13,131 bases of DNA, from positions 20,715 to 33,845 of the forward strand of contig MU646524.1 of assembly GCA_026770585.1 (NCBI GenBank), written 5' to 3'. A program made the translations under genes and the position numbers. Of the stretch, positions 9,701 through 13,029 are shown one piece after another; the first letter of the stretch is position 1; every line of letters begins with the position of its first letter. This DNA comes from Baffinella frigidus (taxonomy: Eukaryota > Cryptophyceae > Cryptomonadales > Baffinellaceae). Below the pieces are notes generated by a model. That model saw only the letters and a program-made list of their open reading frames with translations. It made no database searches and was not told the DNA's origin.

Positions 9701-12700
9701 CGAGGGTGAGGAGCGTGGTTCACGTCAACGCCATGCTGGAGGGAATCGCGCATGCGACACGGTTCGGTCGTGGTGGTCAGGCAACTGTCCAGTTACAGGG
9801 GTTTGCATACGGTGCCGACTACAGGAGACATGAAGGCTCGAAGGGCCGAGTGTGAGTACCACGATAATGATGAAAGCTGTGCCGGGGGTGGGACGCGAAC
9901 AGCATGCCGATATTATCTCAGAAAACGAGTTCTAAAACTCGTTTTCTTAAGTCAATTCCCCTATAAATTTGTCAACTTATGCGGAGAGTACAGAATAAGT
10001 TGACGAATTTGTAGGGGGATTGACTTAAGAAAACGAGTTTTAGAACTCGTTTTCTGAGATAAGATAGGGGGATGGTGGGAACACAGAGCATCAGTAATTC
10101 CGGTCAGCTGTTGGCTTAACAGTGACGGCCTGCCTGCCTTTACAGTGAAAGACTCTCAGGCCTGCGGGCTTTCGCTTTACAGTGAAGGACTATCAAACCT
10201 GGTTTTGGGTCACGGTAGGTCTCAGACCTTCGGAGTATGGAGACTCAGACCTTCGGAAAATGGAGAGGTTCCAGATGCCGCCGGTTTTGAGCATCAACTC
10301 ACGACCTCCTCCGAACCGCAGAGAGAAAGAGAGAAACAGAGAGAAAGATAGAGAGAGAGATAGCGGAGGTGAGTGGGAGCAGCGAGCATCTAGTTAGGCT
10401 AGCTAGCCAATCACCCCGGTCAGCTTTTCTCTGACTTGACAGTGAAGGGCTCTCCGACTTGACACCGCTTGGCTTTACATCTCTTTGCTTTCTAGGGGAG
10501 AGGTCTCTGGCAGACCTGCGAAGGATGGAGACGAGGTTCCGGATTCCGCCGATTTTGAGCATCAACTCAATCGATCTCCTCTCGAACGCCAGGCTCCCCA
10601 TGGCGAGCGCCGCACTCACCCGCACCTACCACGCCAGGCCATAAGTGGGAATGTCAAACGCAACGTTTCGCGTGAAAAGTGTCTCGTGGTACGAAAAAAC
10701 GGTGAAGCGGCGGGAAGGAGCTCCAATTCCCAACATGTTTGGCGTGTTTCCCGGGTGAGAATCAATAGCACCAATTCGATCGATGTCCTCTTGAACGCCT
10801 GGCGTTCCCCATGGCGCTCACCCGCACCTTCGCATCACCCACGATTTGGGATTTCGGGGACCAGCCCCCCCCCCTTTCGGTTCAGGGTTTAGCACCCTAA
10901 ACCCTGAACCCTGAAAGTATCAGAATCTGCGGGCCACCAGCTTCGCACCACACAAAGCATGCAATGTCGAACACGATGGATACTTTGTTCTCACAGCGGA
11001 GCCTACAGTAAACCCTAAACCCTGAACACTAAACCGTGACCATAGAGGGTTTGAACCAGTGGGTCCAAAGAGTGGGGGTGAACCCGCTCGTTGGTGTCAT
11101 CCAGCGTTCAATACCACGACCCCCCCGGCTTTCCGGAGGACCTCGCCGACGTCCTTTCCGTCCCAACCCTAAACCCTGATCCTAAAACAATAAACACTAC
11201 ACAAAAAAGAATACAGGAGGGGGGGGGGTGCACCCGCTCGTTGGTGTCATCGAGCAGCCCGTTGAGTACCACGATCGCCCCGGCTTTCCGGAGCACTTCG
11301 CAGTTCTCTTTTCCGTCCGCGGCCATGGTCGTGATCACATCTGCGTACGAGCGTGCACGTCAATAGAGTAACGACATGTATTCTAGCGCTCAGCATGCCC
11401 TACGGCCTACCGTAGTCAATACCGTACGCGTGACCACCCATAATTCTGAAACAGACGGCACGGAACACTGCCGTCAGCGCCCATGGCCGTGATCACATCT
11501 GCGTTCGAAGTTGTCAGCAGAGGGCAGGTGGTGAGCATAGCGTGTCTCACTGCCCTCCCTAACGCCGGCGGCACATGCGGACTAGCACATGTGGACTAGA
11601 CGCCGGCGGCACAAGCGGACTAGTTCGGTTTGGTAATCCGCAGCGAGACTCAGGTGTCCTTGCCGAACGAGGCCATGGTGGTGATCACGTCTGCGTGAAG
11701 ACAGGTTATGAGCACCGGCACGTGTCTCAAGGGACCTTCTCCAACTCAGACGCCCGTGGCACGTGCACACTAGTTCGGTTTGGTGAACAGCCACAGGCCC
11801 ACCTCGAGACACATAGGCCCGCCGCGGGAATCTCAGTGTGAACTCGGGAGTGCCAAGCCAGGAGTGTAAAGTCGGGAGTGTAAAGTCGGAAGTGTAAAGT
11901 CGGGAGTGTGAAGTCGGAAGAGCAAAGTCGGGAGCAAGGACCTGCAGCGCAGAGGACAGCGTCGATATCGCGGTTCTGTAGCATTCGCACCAGCTCCGCG
12001 GCTCCTGCCCACCCACCCCGCCACACCTCACGTCAGTCACGTCTAAACGTCAAGCTTCACGTCTAAATGTCAAACTTAAACCAATTGAGAAGTTTTTGTC
12101 TGCCACTCTTGAGGTCGCGCGCGCATGCCCCACAAGCAGCTCCGTGGCTTCTGCCCAACCATATGATGTATTTTTTTGGATGGCCGCAATCGCGAAATGC
12201 TGGGTGTGACAGAGCGGAATCCAGCCGAGCGCGGTGCTGGAGCATGCGCACCAGCTCCACGGCTCCTGTCCACCCACCCCCGCCACCACTCACGTCACAT
12301 GCCTGCCACTCCGCAGAAGTCATCCCGCGAGGTATTCAAATTGGATACTTGGGAGTTCCCTGCCTGGGGGAAGGTTGTAACGTTTGGCGAATTTCTACCC
12401 CACACGTCTCAACGCCAAAAGTCGAGTTCTGCAGCATGCGCACCAGCTCCGCGGCTCCTGCCACCCCACCCCGCCACCACATGCCACGACCTCAGATCGC
12501 GGGACCCGCCCCAAAACCCGTAAATCATTAGATGGTTCGGGATTCGAGAGCCGAAAGGCTCCTGGAAGGGAGCTTCAAGGGTTGCAATCTCAACCGTGGC
12601 AAGGGTTCCAATCTTCAAGGGCATCATGTCCAAGAGTTACAACGTTGAAAAGTTCCCGACTCAAGCGTGGCGCTGGGGAGACGTTGCACGCAGACGTCAG

Positions 12701-13025
12701 CGCCCCAATTGGCGCGGATCTCCTGGCAGAGAGCTGCAAGGGTTCCAACCTCAATCGTGGCAAGAGTTCCGCCCATGAAGGGTTGTAATATCAAGTGGGG
12801 AGACCTTGCACGCAGACGTCAGCACCTGATGTCTGCGCGCCTTCGTACACCGAGCAACCCGGGCCGCCAACAGTTCTCTACAAGACATGTACATCACGTT
12901 TTTGTATGAGGAACCGACTGTTCAATACATGTACAGACTCTATAATTGTAAATACCTTGCACGCAGACGTCAGCGCCCCACTTGGCGCGGGGGACCAGCG
13001 CCTGCAGCAGTCTAGCGCACTCCAT
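633..13025 (-). CDS. Multi-exon armadillo-repeat protein gene, partial at both ends (19 exons joined)
   Basis: Nineteen exons on the minus strand join in compatible phases into about 631 codons. The protein is a run of ARM-type helical repeats: small-residue helix 2 segments such as SAALAMGSL and TAAVALARM alternate with helix 3 segments such as KAGAIVVLNGLL, GGIRNLVSIL, GAMRKLTALL and GAVEALTALL. Repeat spacing is 40-43 residues in the best parts and up to about 60 where loops are long. ARM solenoids are protein-binding scaffolds; the partner cannot be told. Exons 7-10 (RRALSAIAR, FIKQGGF, SDDSGVRRQAAVL) recall the Fes1/HspBP1 Hsp70 exchange factors, but the repeat number is far above that family's, so a generic ARM scaffold is safer. 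No signal peptide or membrane segment is visible. Introns make up about 85 percent of the locus. Exon 7 holds an in-frame TAA, so the copy may be a pseudogene, misread, or truncated. The gene likely continues beyond both window ends. Confidence 0.82.
887..1030 (-). repeat. Exon 18 donor-side copies (two) in a roughly 100 bp tandem block
   Basis: 987-1030 encodes LLSTDALRLEACRL but has lost the GT of the donor. 887-940 encodes ALMSTDSVWLVACRI with donor GG|GTCCCC. The surrounding unit (CGGGAGCAGT starts near 850 and 1037) repeats with exon 18. Both lie downstream of exon 18. Confidence 0.8.
1080..1142 (-). CDS. ARM gene exon 18
   Basis: Acceptor CCCTAAACCAG|G (phase 2), donor CTCGG|GTATGA (phase 2). 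It encodes ARATAALMSTNALRLEACRL. Joining exon 17 directly to exon 19 would leave a repeat of only about 28 residues; with this exon the spacing becomes 48 and the junction reads LEACRL-G-FVRPLVKML. Two donor-side copies lie downstream (987-1030 and 887-940). Confidence 0.77.
1143..1318 (-). repeat. Telomere-like tract that is exactly intron 17-18
   Basis: From the donor GTAAACCC after exon 17 to the acceptor CCCTAAACCAG before exon 18, all 176 bases are variants of one 7 bp unit: on the plus strand TTTGGGG, TTTAGGG, TTTTGGG and TTTCGGG. Four consecutive perfect TTTAGGG units lie near 1220-1245. Both splice sites are themselves variant repeat units. Confidence 0.85.
1319..1425 (-). CDS. ARM gene exon 17
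   Basis: Acceptor TCTTCCAG|GTG (phase 0), donor GCGGG|GTAAAC (phase 2). It encodes VLSEALSGGVLPALLKMLF then AVSNLDPGAAAAEHFA. GGVLPALLKML is a standard ARM helix 3. The donor lies at the first base of a wholly telomere-like intron. A 5-prime copy upstream (1492-1566) carries an in-frame TGA, so it is not an exon. Confidence 0.87.
1492..1566 (-). repeat. Exon 17 acceptor-side copy with stop
   Basis: Acceptor CCTTGCAG|GTG, then VLSEVLS, a TGA, and GVLPALLTMMSAVSNIDP in the same frame. The stop shows that it is not translated. It lies upstream of exon 17. Confidence 0.88.
1626..1702 (+). repeat. About 27 bp tandem repeat (TTTACTGTACTGTGGCAG)
   Basis: Three to four units of TTTACTGTACTGTGGCAGATA, one varied to TCTCTGTACTGTGGCAGATA. 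It lies in intron 16-17 between the exon 16 donor-side and exon 17 acceptor-side copies. Confidence 0.85.
1730..1776 (-). repeat. Exon 16 donor-side copy
   Basis: It encodes SIIAGLASGTPFEGK and then diverges before the CEIRDQ end, so the donor itself is not kept. It lies downstream of exon 16. Confidence 0.8.
1852..1994 (-). CDS. ARM gene exon 16
   Basis: Acceptor TGCAAAGCAG|GA (phase 1), donor GACCAG|GTGTGT (phase 0). It encodes AIAAGALTKAMAMLSSPAL, then SIRSGGACIIAGLASG, then APFEGKCEIRDQ. Alternating hydrophobic and alanine-rich helices fit ARM helices 3, 1 and 2. A 5-prime copy lies upstream at 2164-2244 and a 3-prime copy downstream at 1730-1776. Confidence 0.86.
2012..2162 (+). repeat. 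About 12 bp GTTGTACAGTTA minisatellite
   Basis: Twelve or so variable units of GTTGTACAGTTA and GTTGTA.CGTTA between exon 16 and its upstream acceptor-side copy. Its minus-strand reading (YNQLYNKLYN) is a repeat artefact. Confidence 0.85.
2164..2244 (-). repeat. Exon 16 acceptor-side copy, open for 27 codons
   Basis: Acceptor GGTAG|GG, then VVAAGALSKAMAMLSSPALP and IRSGGA in the same phase as exon 16, after which it passes into the 12 bp GTTGTACAGTTA repeats. It could act as a competing acceptor but has no matching end. It lies upstream of exon 16. Confidence 0.83.
2395..2815 (-). repeat. Exon 15 donor-side copies (three) in a 130-220 bp repeat block
   Basis: 2753-2815 keeps the whole VPSLTDVLPCETRALCHDSGA code. 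2619-2655 and 2395-2420 are shorter. Donor positions read CAG|GCGACC, TAG|GCAATT and CAG|GCAAGC. Units also share GACTCTGTGGTGT (both orientations), CAACGCCGCCAC and TCACGTGA motifs through 2330-2935. All lie downstream of exon 15. Confidence 0.82.
2935..3012 (-). CDS. ARM gene exon 15, with GC donor
   Basis: Acceptor CCTACACAG|GG (phase 1), cut from the edge of a telomere-like tract. It encodes LELEMPSLTDVLPCETRALC then HDSGA. The donor appears to be CAG|GCAAGC, a GC-AG intron start close to the known AG|GCAAGT form, in phase 1 to match exon 16. The ARM likeness is weak by itself; the call rests on phase agreement and on three downstream copies of the same edge. Confidence 0.52.
3016..3205 (+). 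repeat. TTTCGGG-rich telomere-like tract before exon 15
   Basis: Degenerate 7 bp units, mainly GGGTTTC with some GGGTTGA and GGGTTTA. The tract ends exactly where the acceptor of exon 15 begins (sense CCTACACAG). The rest of the intron, to 3379, holds short repeats of the AATCAACAAAA type (about 3300-3360). Confidence 0.85.
3380..3522 (-). CDS. ARM gene exon 14 (5-prime boundary uncertain)
   Basis: The core reads RWAVGVQAGAAEALGALLE, an ARM helix 3 with its lead-in, then CAQCRRTYKGRRSVTMTIS. Donor TTTCAG|GTCCAG (phase 1) belongs to the GTCC class seen in this gene. The acceptor is uncertain: CCGGAG|G at 3522 or GGAAAG|A at 3504 both fit phase 2, yet neither has a pyrimidine tract. It is the only exon without a recognised edge copy. 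Confidence 0.52.
3523..4004. other. Intron 13-14 remainder with no recognised feature
   Basis: No ARM-like code, tRNA or clear repeat is seen between the exon 14 5-prime side and the exon 13 donor-side array. The plus strand has one good donor-like string (AAAAGTAAGT at about 3631) without any supporting exon. Confidence 0.5.
4005..4226 (-). repeat. Exon 13 donor-side copies (four), partly 51 bp periodic
   Basis: Edges at 4196, 4107, 4056 and 4005 each end VADSEER-like code with a GTGA donor (IENVAD is kept in the first two). The distances 4005-4056 and 4056-4107 are both 51 bases, then 89 and 130 to the real exon. All lie downstream of exon 13 and create the long plus-strand open frames seen here. 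Confidence 0.87.
4326..4456 (-). CDS. ARM gene exon 13
   Basis: Acceptor GTGCGCAG|GCG (phase 0), donor GAAGAGAG|GTGAGC (phase 2). It encodes AGAVEALTALLSANALPES, then AKLRGDGMPQRPKTG, then IENVADSEE. The start joins VLLE to AGAVEALTALL, a classic ARM helix 3 entry. The long polar loop is unusual. Four copies of the VADSEE edge with its donor are arrayed downstream. Confidence 0.83.
4535..4571 (-). repeat. Exon 13 acceptor-side copy
   Basis: CTGCCGCAG|GCGCGGTTGAAG repeats GAVEALTGLLS, but three bases fewer at the start shift it against exon 12, so only exon 13 itself splices in phase. It lies upstream of exon 13. Confidence 0.78.
4809..4841 (-). repeat. Exon 12 donor-side copy
   Basis: It encodes HVANRQVVFE and is followed by GTGCGC, against HVANRQVLLE and GTGAGC in the exon. 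It lies downstream of exon 12. The remainder of this intron (4457-4808) contains the exon 13 acceptor-side copy and otherwise no recognisable feature. Confidence 0.82.
4975..5096 (-). CDS. ARM gene exon 12
   Basis: Acceptor CTCGGCAG|GA (phase 1), donor CTCGAG|GTGAGC (phase 0). It encodes AMRKLTALLSRPDALLVI then SATRCIARAARNHVANRQVLLE. With exon 11 supplying the split glycine and exon 13 following, the unit length is exactly 42 residues. One decayed 3-prime copy (HVANRQVVFE before GTGCGC) sits at 4809-4841. Confidence 0.92.
5265..5615 (-). repeat. Exon 11 donor-side copies (three)
   Basis: 5566-5615, 5417-5465 and 5265-5312 each encode a version of ASMASLPAAQDALGASG and end in a good GTGAGT donor. 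About 45 bases of intron plus edge (AAGCAATCTGGACT, GTTCAATCGAGCGGC) are almost identical between 5381-5425 and 5651-5695. All lie downstream of exon 11. Confidence 0.88.
5687..5780 (-). CDS. ARM gene exon 11
   Basis: Acceptor GGGAGCAG|GTG (phase 0), donor CCTCTG|GTGAGT (phase 1), the most canonical donor in the gene. It encodes VDRMALAPRLAAAALASMAS then LPAAQDALGAS, an alanine-rich helix 2 and the lead into helix 3. Two acceptor-side copies lie upstream and three donor-side copies downstream, making this the most decorated exon here after exon 13. Confidence 0.83.
5911..6056 (-). repeat. Exon 11 acceptor-side copies (two)
   Basis: 5911-5964 matches exon 11 nearly perfectly from acceptor GGGAGCAG|GTGGATCGG to the LAAAALASM code and then stops. 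6033-6056 is a shorter copy (VNRMAL). A third trace of the acceptor (GGGAGCAG) lies near 6137. Flanking sequence with CAGTCTACTGTTGCTG is repeated as well. All are upstream of exon 11. Confidence 0.85.
6345..6597 (-). repeat. Exon 10 donor-side copies (two)
   Basis: 6345-6410 encodes LEYKTKLHDGGPIHCPVPLL then DM in frame before GTGCCG. 6539-6597 is a shorter, frame-shifted copy before GTCCCG. Both are downstream of exon 10. Shared intron sequence around them (TTTACGCGCCACAACCGAC type, near 6450 and 6625) shows that the duplicated unit extends into the intron. Confidence 0.85.
6737..6841 (-). CDS. ARM gene exon 10
   Basis: 35 codons, acceptor GATGACAG|GCG, donor GACATG|GTCCCT, phase 0 at both ends. 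It encodes AVMAFAGNDALVNLEYKT and then KLYDGGLITCSVPLLDM, the last part being an ARM helix 3. The donor lacks the usual G before GT, but it is preserved as GACATG|GT in both downstream copies and the join to exon 11 is in frame with 43-residue spacing. Confidence 0.77.
6853..7056 (+). repeat. CAGT-rich tetranucleotide repeat
   Basis: Long impure (CAGT)n with GCCAGCCA and GTAAGCCA interruptions starts directly outside the exon 10 acceptor. It resumes at 7140-7205 on the other side of the exon 9 donor-side copy, filling nearly all of intron 9-10. Confidence 0.9.
7059..7138 (-). repeat. Exon 9 donor-side copy, still open
   Basis: It encodes DRALLAKLFGLLKDDPSLRV then RVAVIQ with donor ATCCAG|GTCACT. 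The frame is intact over about 26 codons, but no AG acceptor precedes it, so it should not be spliced as an exon by itself. It lies downstream of exon 9 within CAGT repeats. Confidence 0.85.
7218..7313 (-). CDS. ARM gene exon 9
   Basis: 32 codons, phase 0 at both ends, acceptor CTTCCCCAG|GCG, donor ATCCAG|GTCCGC. It encodes AALVGNDRALLAKLLAVLK and then DDPSLRVRVAVIQ. Joined to exon 8 it gives a 40-residue spacing. A 5-prime edge copy lies at 7558-7604 and a long, still open 3-prime copy at 7059-7138. Confidence 0.87.
7317..7362 (+). repeat. Short telomere-like tract before exon 9
   Basis: Degenerate GGGTTCA and GGGTTCT units lie directly upstream, in the gene's sense, of the exon 9 acceptor. 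The same arrangement occurs at the exon 9 edge copy (7605 onward), suggesting that the tract was duplicated together with the splice site. Confidence 0.65.
7558..7604 (-). repeat. Exon 9 acceptor-side copy
   Basis: CTTCCCCAG|ACGGCGCTGG begins like exon 9 and runs for about 45 bases, but small indels break the frame. The telomere-like tract before it is repeated too. It lies upstream of exon 9. Confidence 0.82.
7608..7757 (+). repeat. GGGTTCC/GGGTTCT telomere-like tract
   Basis: About twenty degenerate 7 bp units, mostly GGGTTCC, GGGTTCT and GGGTTCA, adjoin the acceptor-side copy of exon 9. In the gene's sense the tract is C-rich, like the tracts before exons 1, 15 and 18. Confidence 0.85.
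7820..8334. repeat. Large inverted repeat (foldback) with GA/CT-rich arms
   Basis: The left arm 7820-7946 and right arm 8191-8334 are reverse complements. About 70 bases next to the loop are nearly identical (GTGCTGAAGCGCTCTTAACA onward) and the outer part is a (GA)n or (CT)n microsatellite. The loop is about 244 bases and holds the exon 8 donor-side copy and a stretch reading EKMRTEVARAAPNRG then TSVRGAAHVLKRS-stop in sense, possibly a further diverged ARM fragment. Confidence 0.88.
8121..8169 (-). repeat. Exon 8 donor-side copy with dead donor
   Basis: It encodes QAAVLMQKALNNPRNK, matching the exon 8 end, but the donor AAG|GTCCGA has become AAG|ATCCGA. It lies in the loop of the large inverted repeat. 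Just beyond it, at 8179-8192, fourteen bases of exon 8 (GACGATAGCGGGGT) lie in inverted orientation. Confidence 0.82.
8420..8542 (-). CDS. ARM gene exon 8 (whole repeat in one exon)
   Basis: Exactly 41 codons, phase 0 at both ends, acceptor GGTGTGCAG|GCG, donor AATAAG|GTCCGA. It encodes AEFIKQGGFGAALGMLDSDD and then SGVRRQAAVLVQKALNNPRNK: helix 3 plus helices 1-2 of the next unit. The GGF..L..DSDD..VRRQAA signature resembles Fes1/HspBP1-type ARM repeats. Edge copies lie on both sides. Confidence 0.92.
8624..8769 (-). repeat. Hybrid block: exon 8 acceptor-side copy fused to exon 7 donor-side copies
   Basis: 8710-8769 repeats the exon 8 start (AAACCAG then GFIKQGGFGAALGMLDSDD). It passes directly, at about 8709, into a copy of the exon 7 end (8647-8709) with its GTGTGC donor, then a second short tail (8624-8637). 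The join of exon 8 interior to exon 7 interior is the expected scar of a tandem duplication running from one exon across the intron into the next. Confidence 0.82.
8810..8895 (-). CDS. ARM gene exon 7, with in-frame TAA
   Basis: It has the best pyrimidine-rich acceptor in the window (CTTCCTCTCTCAG|GA, phase 1) and encodes LNVADSDLASAENLGRRALS followed by AIARI, then TAA, TGG, AGG before donor GAGG|GTGTGC (phase 0). The helix 2 pattern RRALSAIAR is convincing and the phase fits exon 8. The TAA near 8819-8821 would end translation. A weak GC donor at ATC|GCAAGA, also phase 0, would skip the stop but shorten the loop by about six residues. Confidence 0.55.
9004..9118. repeat. Degenerate inverted-repeat element related to the 150 bp foldback
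   Basis: TAAGTCAACTCCCCCTGA (about 9004-9021) faces TCAGGGGAAAGTTGACTC (about 9079-9096), with TTAAGTCAA and TTGACTTAG pieces around them. The core AAGTCAACTCCCC matches AAGTCAATTCCCC in the 150 bp element, so the two may be one family, this one older or nested. Confidence 0.5.
9142..9208 (-). CDS. ARM gene exon 6 (small, tentative)
   Basis: Acceptor TTCCCCAG|GCT in phase 0. Two donors, 9142 (GCAA|GTACAC) and 9148 (CTAC|GTGCAA), both end in phase 1 as exon 7 needs. It encodes ARAVLASLPPSPMLSLRATL, supplying the helix 3 missing between exons 5 and 7 and restoring a spacing of about 46 residues. It was found by phase and spacing rather than by strong sequence likeness. A near full-length decayed copy lies upstream at 9355-9419. 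Confidence 0.55.
9243..9332 (+). repeat. CCA trinucleotide repeat with CGCTA interruptions
   Basis: Runs of ACC units broken at regular intervals by CGCTACC, forming a 15 bp higher-order unit (ACCACCACCGCTACC, four times). It lies in intron 5-6 between exon 6 and its upstream copy. The His-, Gly- or Val-rich readings are not genes. Confidence 0.9.
9355..9419 (-). repeat. Exon 6 upstream copy, nearly full length
   Basis: It shares CTCGAGCGGT, CCCTGCGAGCAACG and ACGTGCAA with exon 6 in the same order, behind a pyrimidine-rich CTTCTCAAG acceptor, but small indels break the frame. Its presence upstream supports exon 6 as the real exon. Confidence 0.68.
9479..9548 (-). CDS. ARM gene exon 5
   Basis: Acceptor CGCGGCAG|G (phase 2), donor GTCCAG|GTCCTC (phase 0). 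It encodes GSPQLVKTAAVAIQALLC and then APDVQ, an ARM helix 1-2 unit. Joined to exon 4 the split codon is AGG (SILR-R-GSPQLVK). A copy of the acceptor and first 20 bases sits upstream at 9673-9696. Confidence 0.82.
9673..9696 (-). repeat. Exon 5 acceptor-side copy
   Basis: CTCGGCAG|GGGTTCCCCCCAGCT with GTCAAGACA repeats the exon 5 start (GSPQLVKT) and the intron sequence before it (GTGGTTNNCGTCAAC on the plus strand), then diverges. It lies upstream of exon 5. Confidence 0.8.
9913..10062. mobile_element. 150 bp foldback/MITE-like element with GATA target duplication
   Basis: Two 68-base arms (9913-9980 and 9995-10062) are reverse complements with three mismatches, around a 14-base loop. Each arm holds its own hairpin (GAAAACGAGTT, 4-base spacer, AACTCGTTTTC). 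Element ends are TTATCTCAG and CTGAGATAA. Directly outside, GATA occurs on both sides (9909-9912 and 10063-10066), fitting a 4 bp target-site duplication. No coding capacity, so movement would need a partner transposase. Confidence 0.82.
10228..10303 (-). repeat. Exon 4 donor-side copies (two)
   Basis: 10251-10303 encodes RELMLKTGGIWNLSIFR in frame with one codon missing relative to exon 4, then donor CGAAG|GTCTGAG. A 16-base tail copy with the same donor follows at 10228-10243. Further downstream come repeats of the unit ACAGTGAAGGACTCTC (near 10118, 10141, 10177 and 10437). Confidence 0.8.
10516..10625 (-). CDS. ARM gene exon 4
   Basis: Acceptor GGTAG|GTG in phase 0, donor CGCAG|GTCTGC in phase 2. 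It encodes VRVSAALAMGSLAFERR, then SIELMLKIGGIRNLVSILR: ARM helices 1-2 followed by helix 3 of the next unit. It continues exon 3 without a gap (LLDDTNER-VRVSAALAM). Edge copies lie on both sides at 10771-10827 and at 10228-10303. Confidence 0.9.
10771..10827 (-). repeat. Exon 4 acceptor-side copy
   Basis: GCGAAG|GTGCGGGTGAGCGCC matches the exon 4 start but lacks nine bases (the AAL part) and is frame-shifted after that. It lies upstream of exon 4, beside the TTCAGGG inverted repeat. Confidence 0.82.
10880..11035. repeat. Small telomere-like units in both orientations
   Basis: At 10880-10915 a GGTTCAGGGTTTAG run faces CCCTAAACCCTGAACC, forming a short inverted repeat. A second C-rich piece lies near 11010-11030, and further ones at 5205-5250, 195-235 and 11163-11190. 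These are shorter than the main tracts and have the opposite or mixed strand. Confidence 0.6.
11084..11160 (-). repeat. Exon 3 donor-side copy
   Basis: It repeats the EVLRKAG..VVLN code and the DDTNER end with a GTTCAC donor, but about five bases are missing in the middle, which breaks the frame. It lies downstream of exon 3. Confidence 0.85.
11234..11340 (-). CDS. ARM gene exon 3
   Basis: Acceptor TACGCAG|AT (phase 1), donor GAGCGG|GTGCAC (phase 0). It encodes VITTMAADGKENCEVL followed by RKAGAIVVLNGLLDDTNER, a textbook ARM helix 2, loop and helix 3. With exon 2 the split codon gives D (CAAD-VITTM). Together with exon 4 it gives a 41-residue repeat spacing, among the best ARM matches in the window. 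Confidence 0.9.
11476..11690 (-). repeat. Exon 3 acceptor-side copies (two)
   Basis: 11657-11690 and 11476-11498 repeat ACGCAG|A.GTGATCAC.. and the start of VITTMA, then leave the frame (the first soon reaches TGA). Shared intron pieces such as ACTAGTTCGGTTTGGT (near 11619 and 11770) show that the duplicated unit includes intron sequence. Both lie upstream of exon 3. Confidence 0.8.
11839..11938 (+). repeat. 15 bp minisatellite next to the exon 2 donor
   Basis: Six or seven units of GTGTAAAGTCGGGAG with small changes (GTGTGAACTCGGGAG, GTGTGAAGTCGGAAG). In the gene's sense it starts immediately after the donor of exon 2. Confidence 0.9.
11942..12004 (-). CDS. ARM gene exon 2
   Basis: Acceptor GGGCAG|GA, phase 1 at both ends, donor GCAG|GTCCTT. 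It encodes AAELVRMLQNRDIDAVLCAA, an ARM helix 3 followed by the next helix 1. Three copies of its acceptor and 5-prime part lie upstream, but only this copy carries the full reading frame and a donor that fits exon 3. A 15 bp minisatellite begins just past the donor. Confidence 0.8.
12121..12457 (-). repeat. Exon 2 acceptor-side copies (three)
   Basis: Copies at 12426-12457, 12231-12265 and 12121-12150 each start with an AG acceptor and the code for (G)A.ELV.ML, then diverge within 30-35 bases. The third is the most decayed. Neighbouring intron sequence (CACCCCGCCACCAC type) is repeated with them. All lie upstream of exon 2. Confidence 0.8.
12683..12830 (-). repeat. Exon 1 donor-side copies (two) in a tandem block
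   Basis: Copies of the exon 1 end (GCTGACGTCTGCGTGCAA, then GTCTCC) lie at 12805-12826 and 12683-12717, the second also keeping part of the RAKWGADV code as RANWGADV. They sit in a tandem block of about 120-160 bp whose units share GGGTTCCAA and CGTGGCAAG motifs (12540-12830). Both lie downstream of exon 1. Confidence 0.72.
12956..13025 (-). CDS. ARM gene exon 1 (first in window)
   Basis: It reads MECARLLQALVPRAK and then WGADVCVQ, ending in phase 1 at donor AAG|GTATTT. The ATG directly follows an acceptor-like AAAACCAG that forms the edge of the telomere-like tract, so this is more likely an internal exon than a true start. ARLLQALV fits an ARM helix 2, and the end joins in frame to exon 2, giving VCVQ-G-AAELVRML. 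Two 3-prime edge copies lie downstream. Confidence 0.68.
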
Positions 13026-13029
13026 CTGG

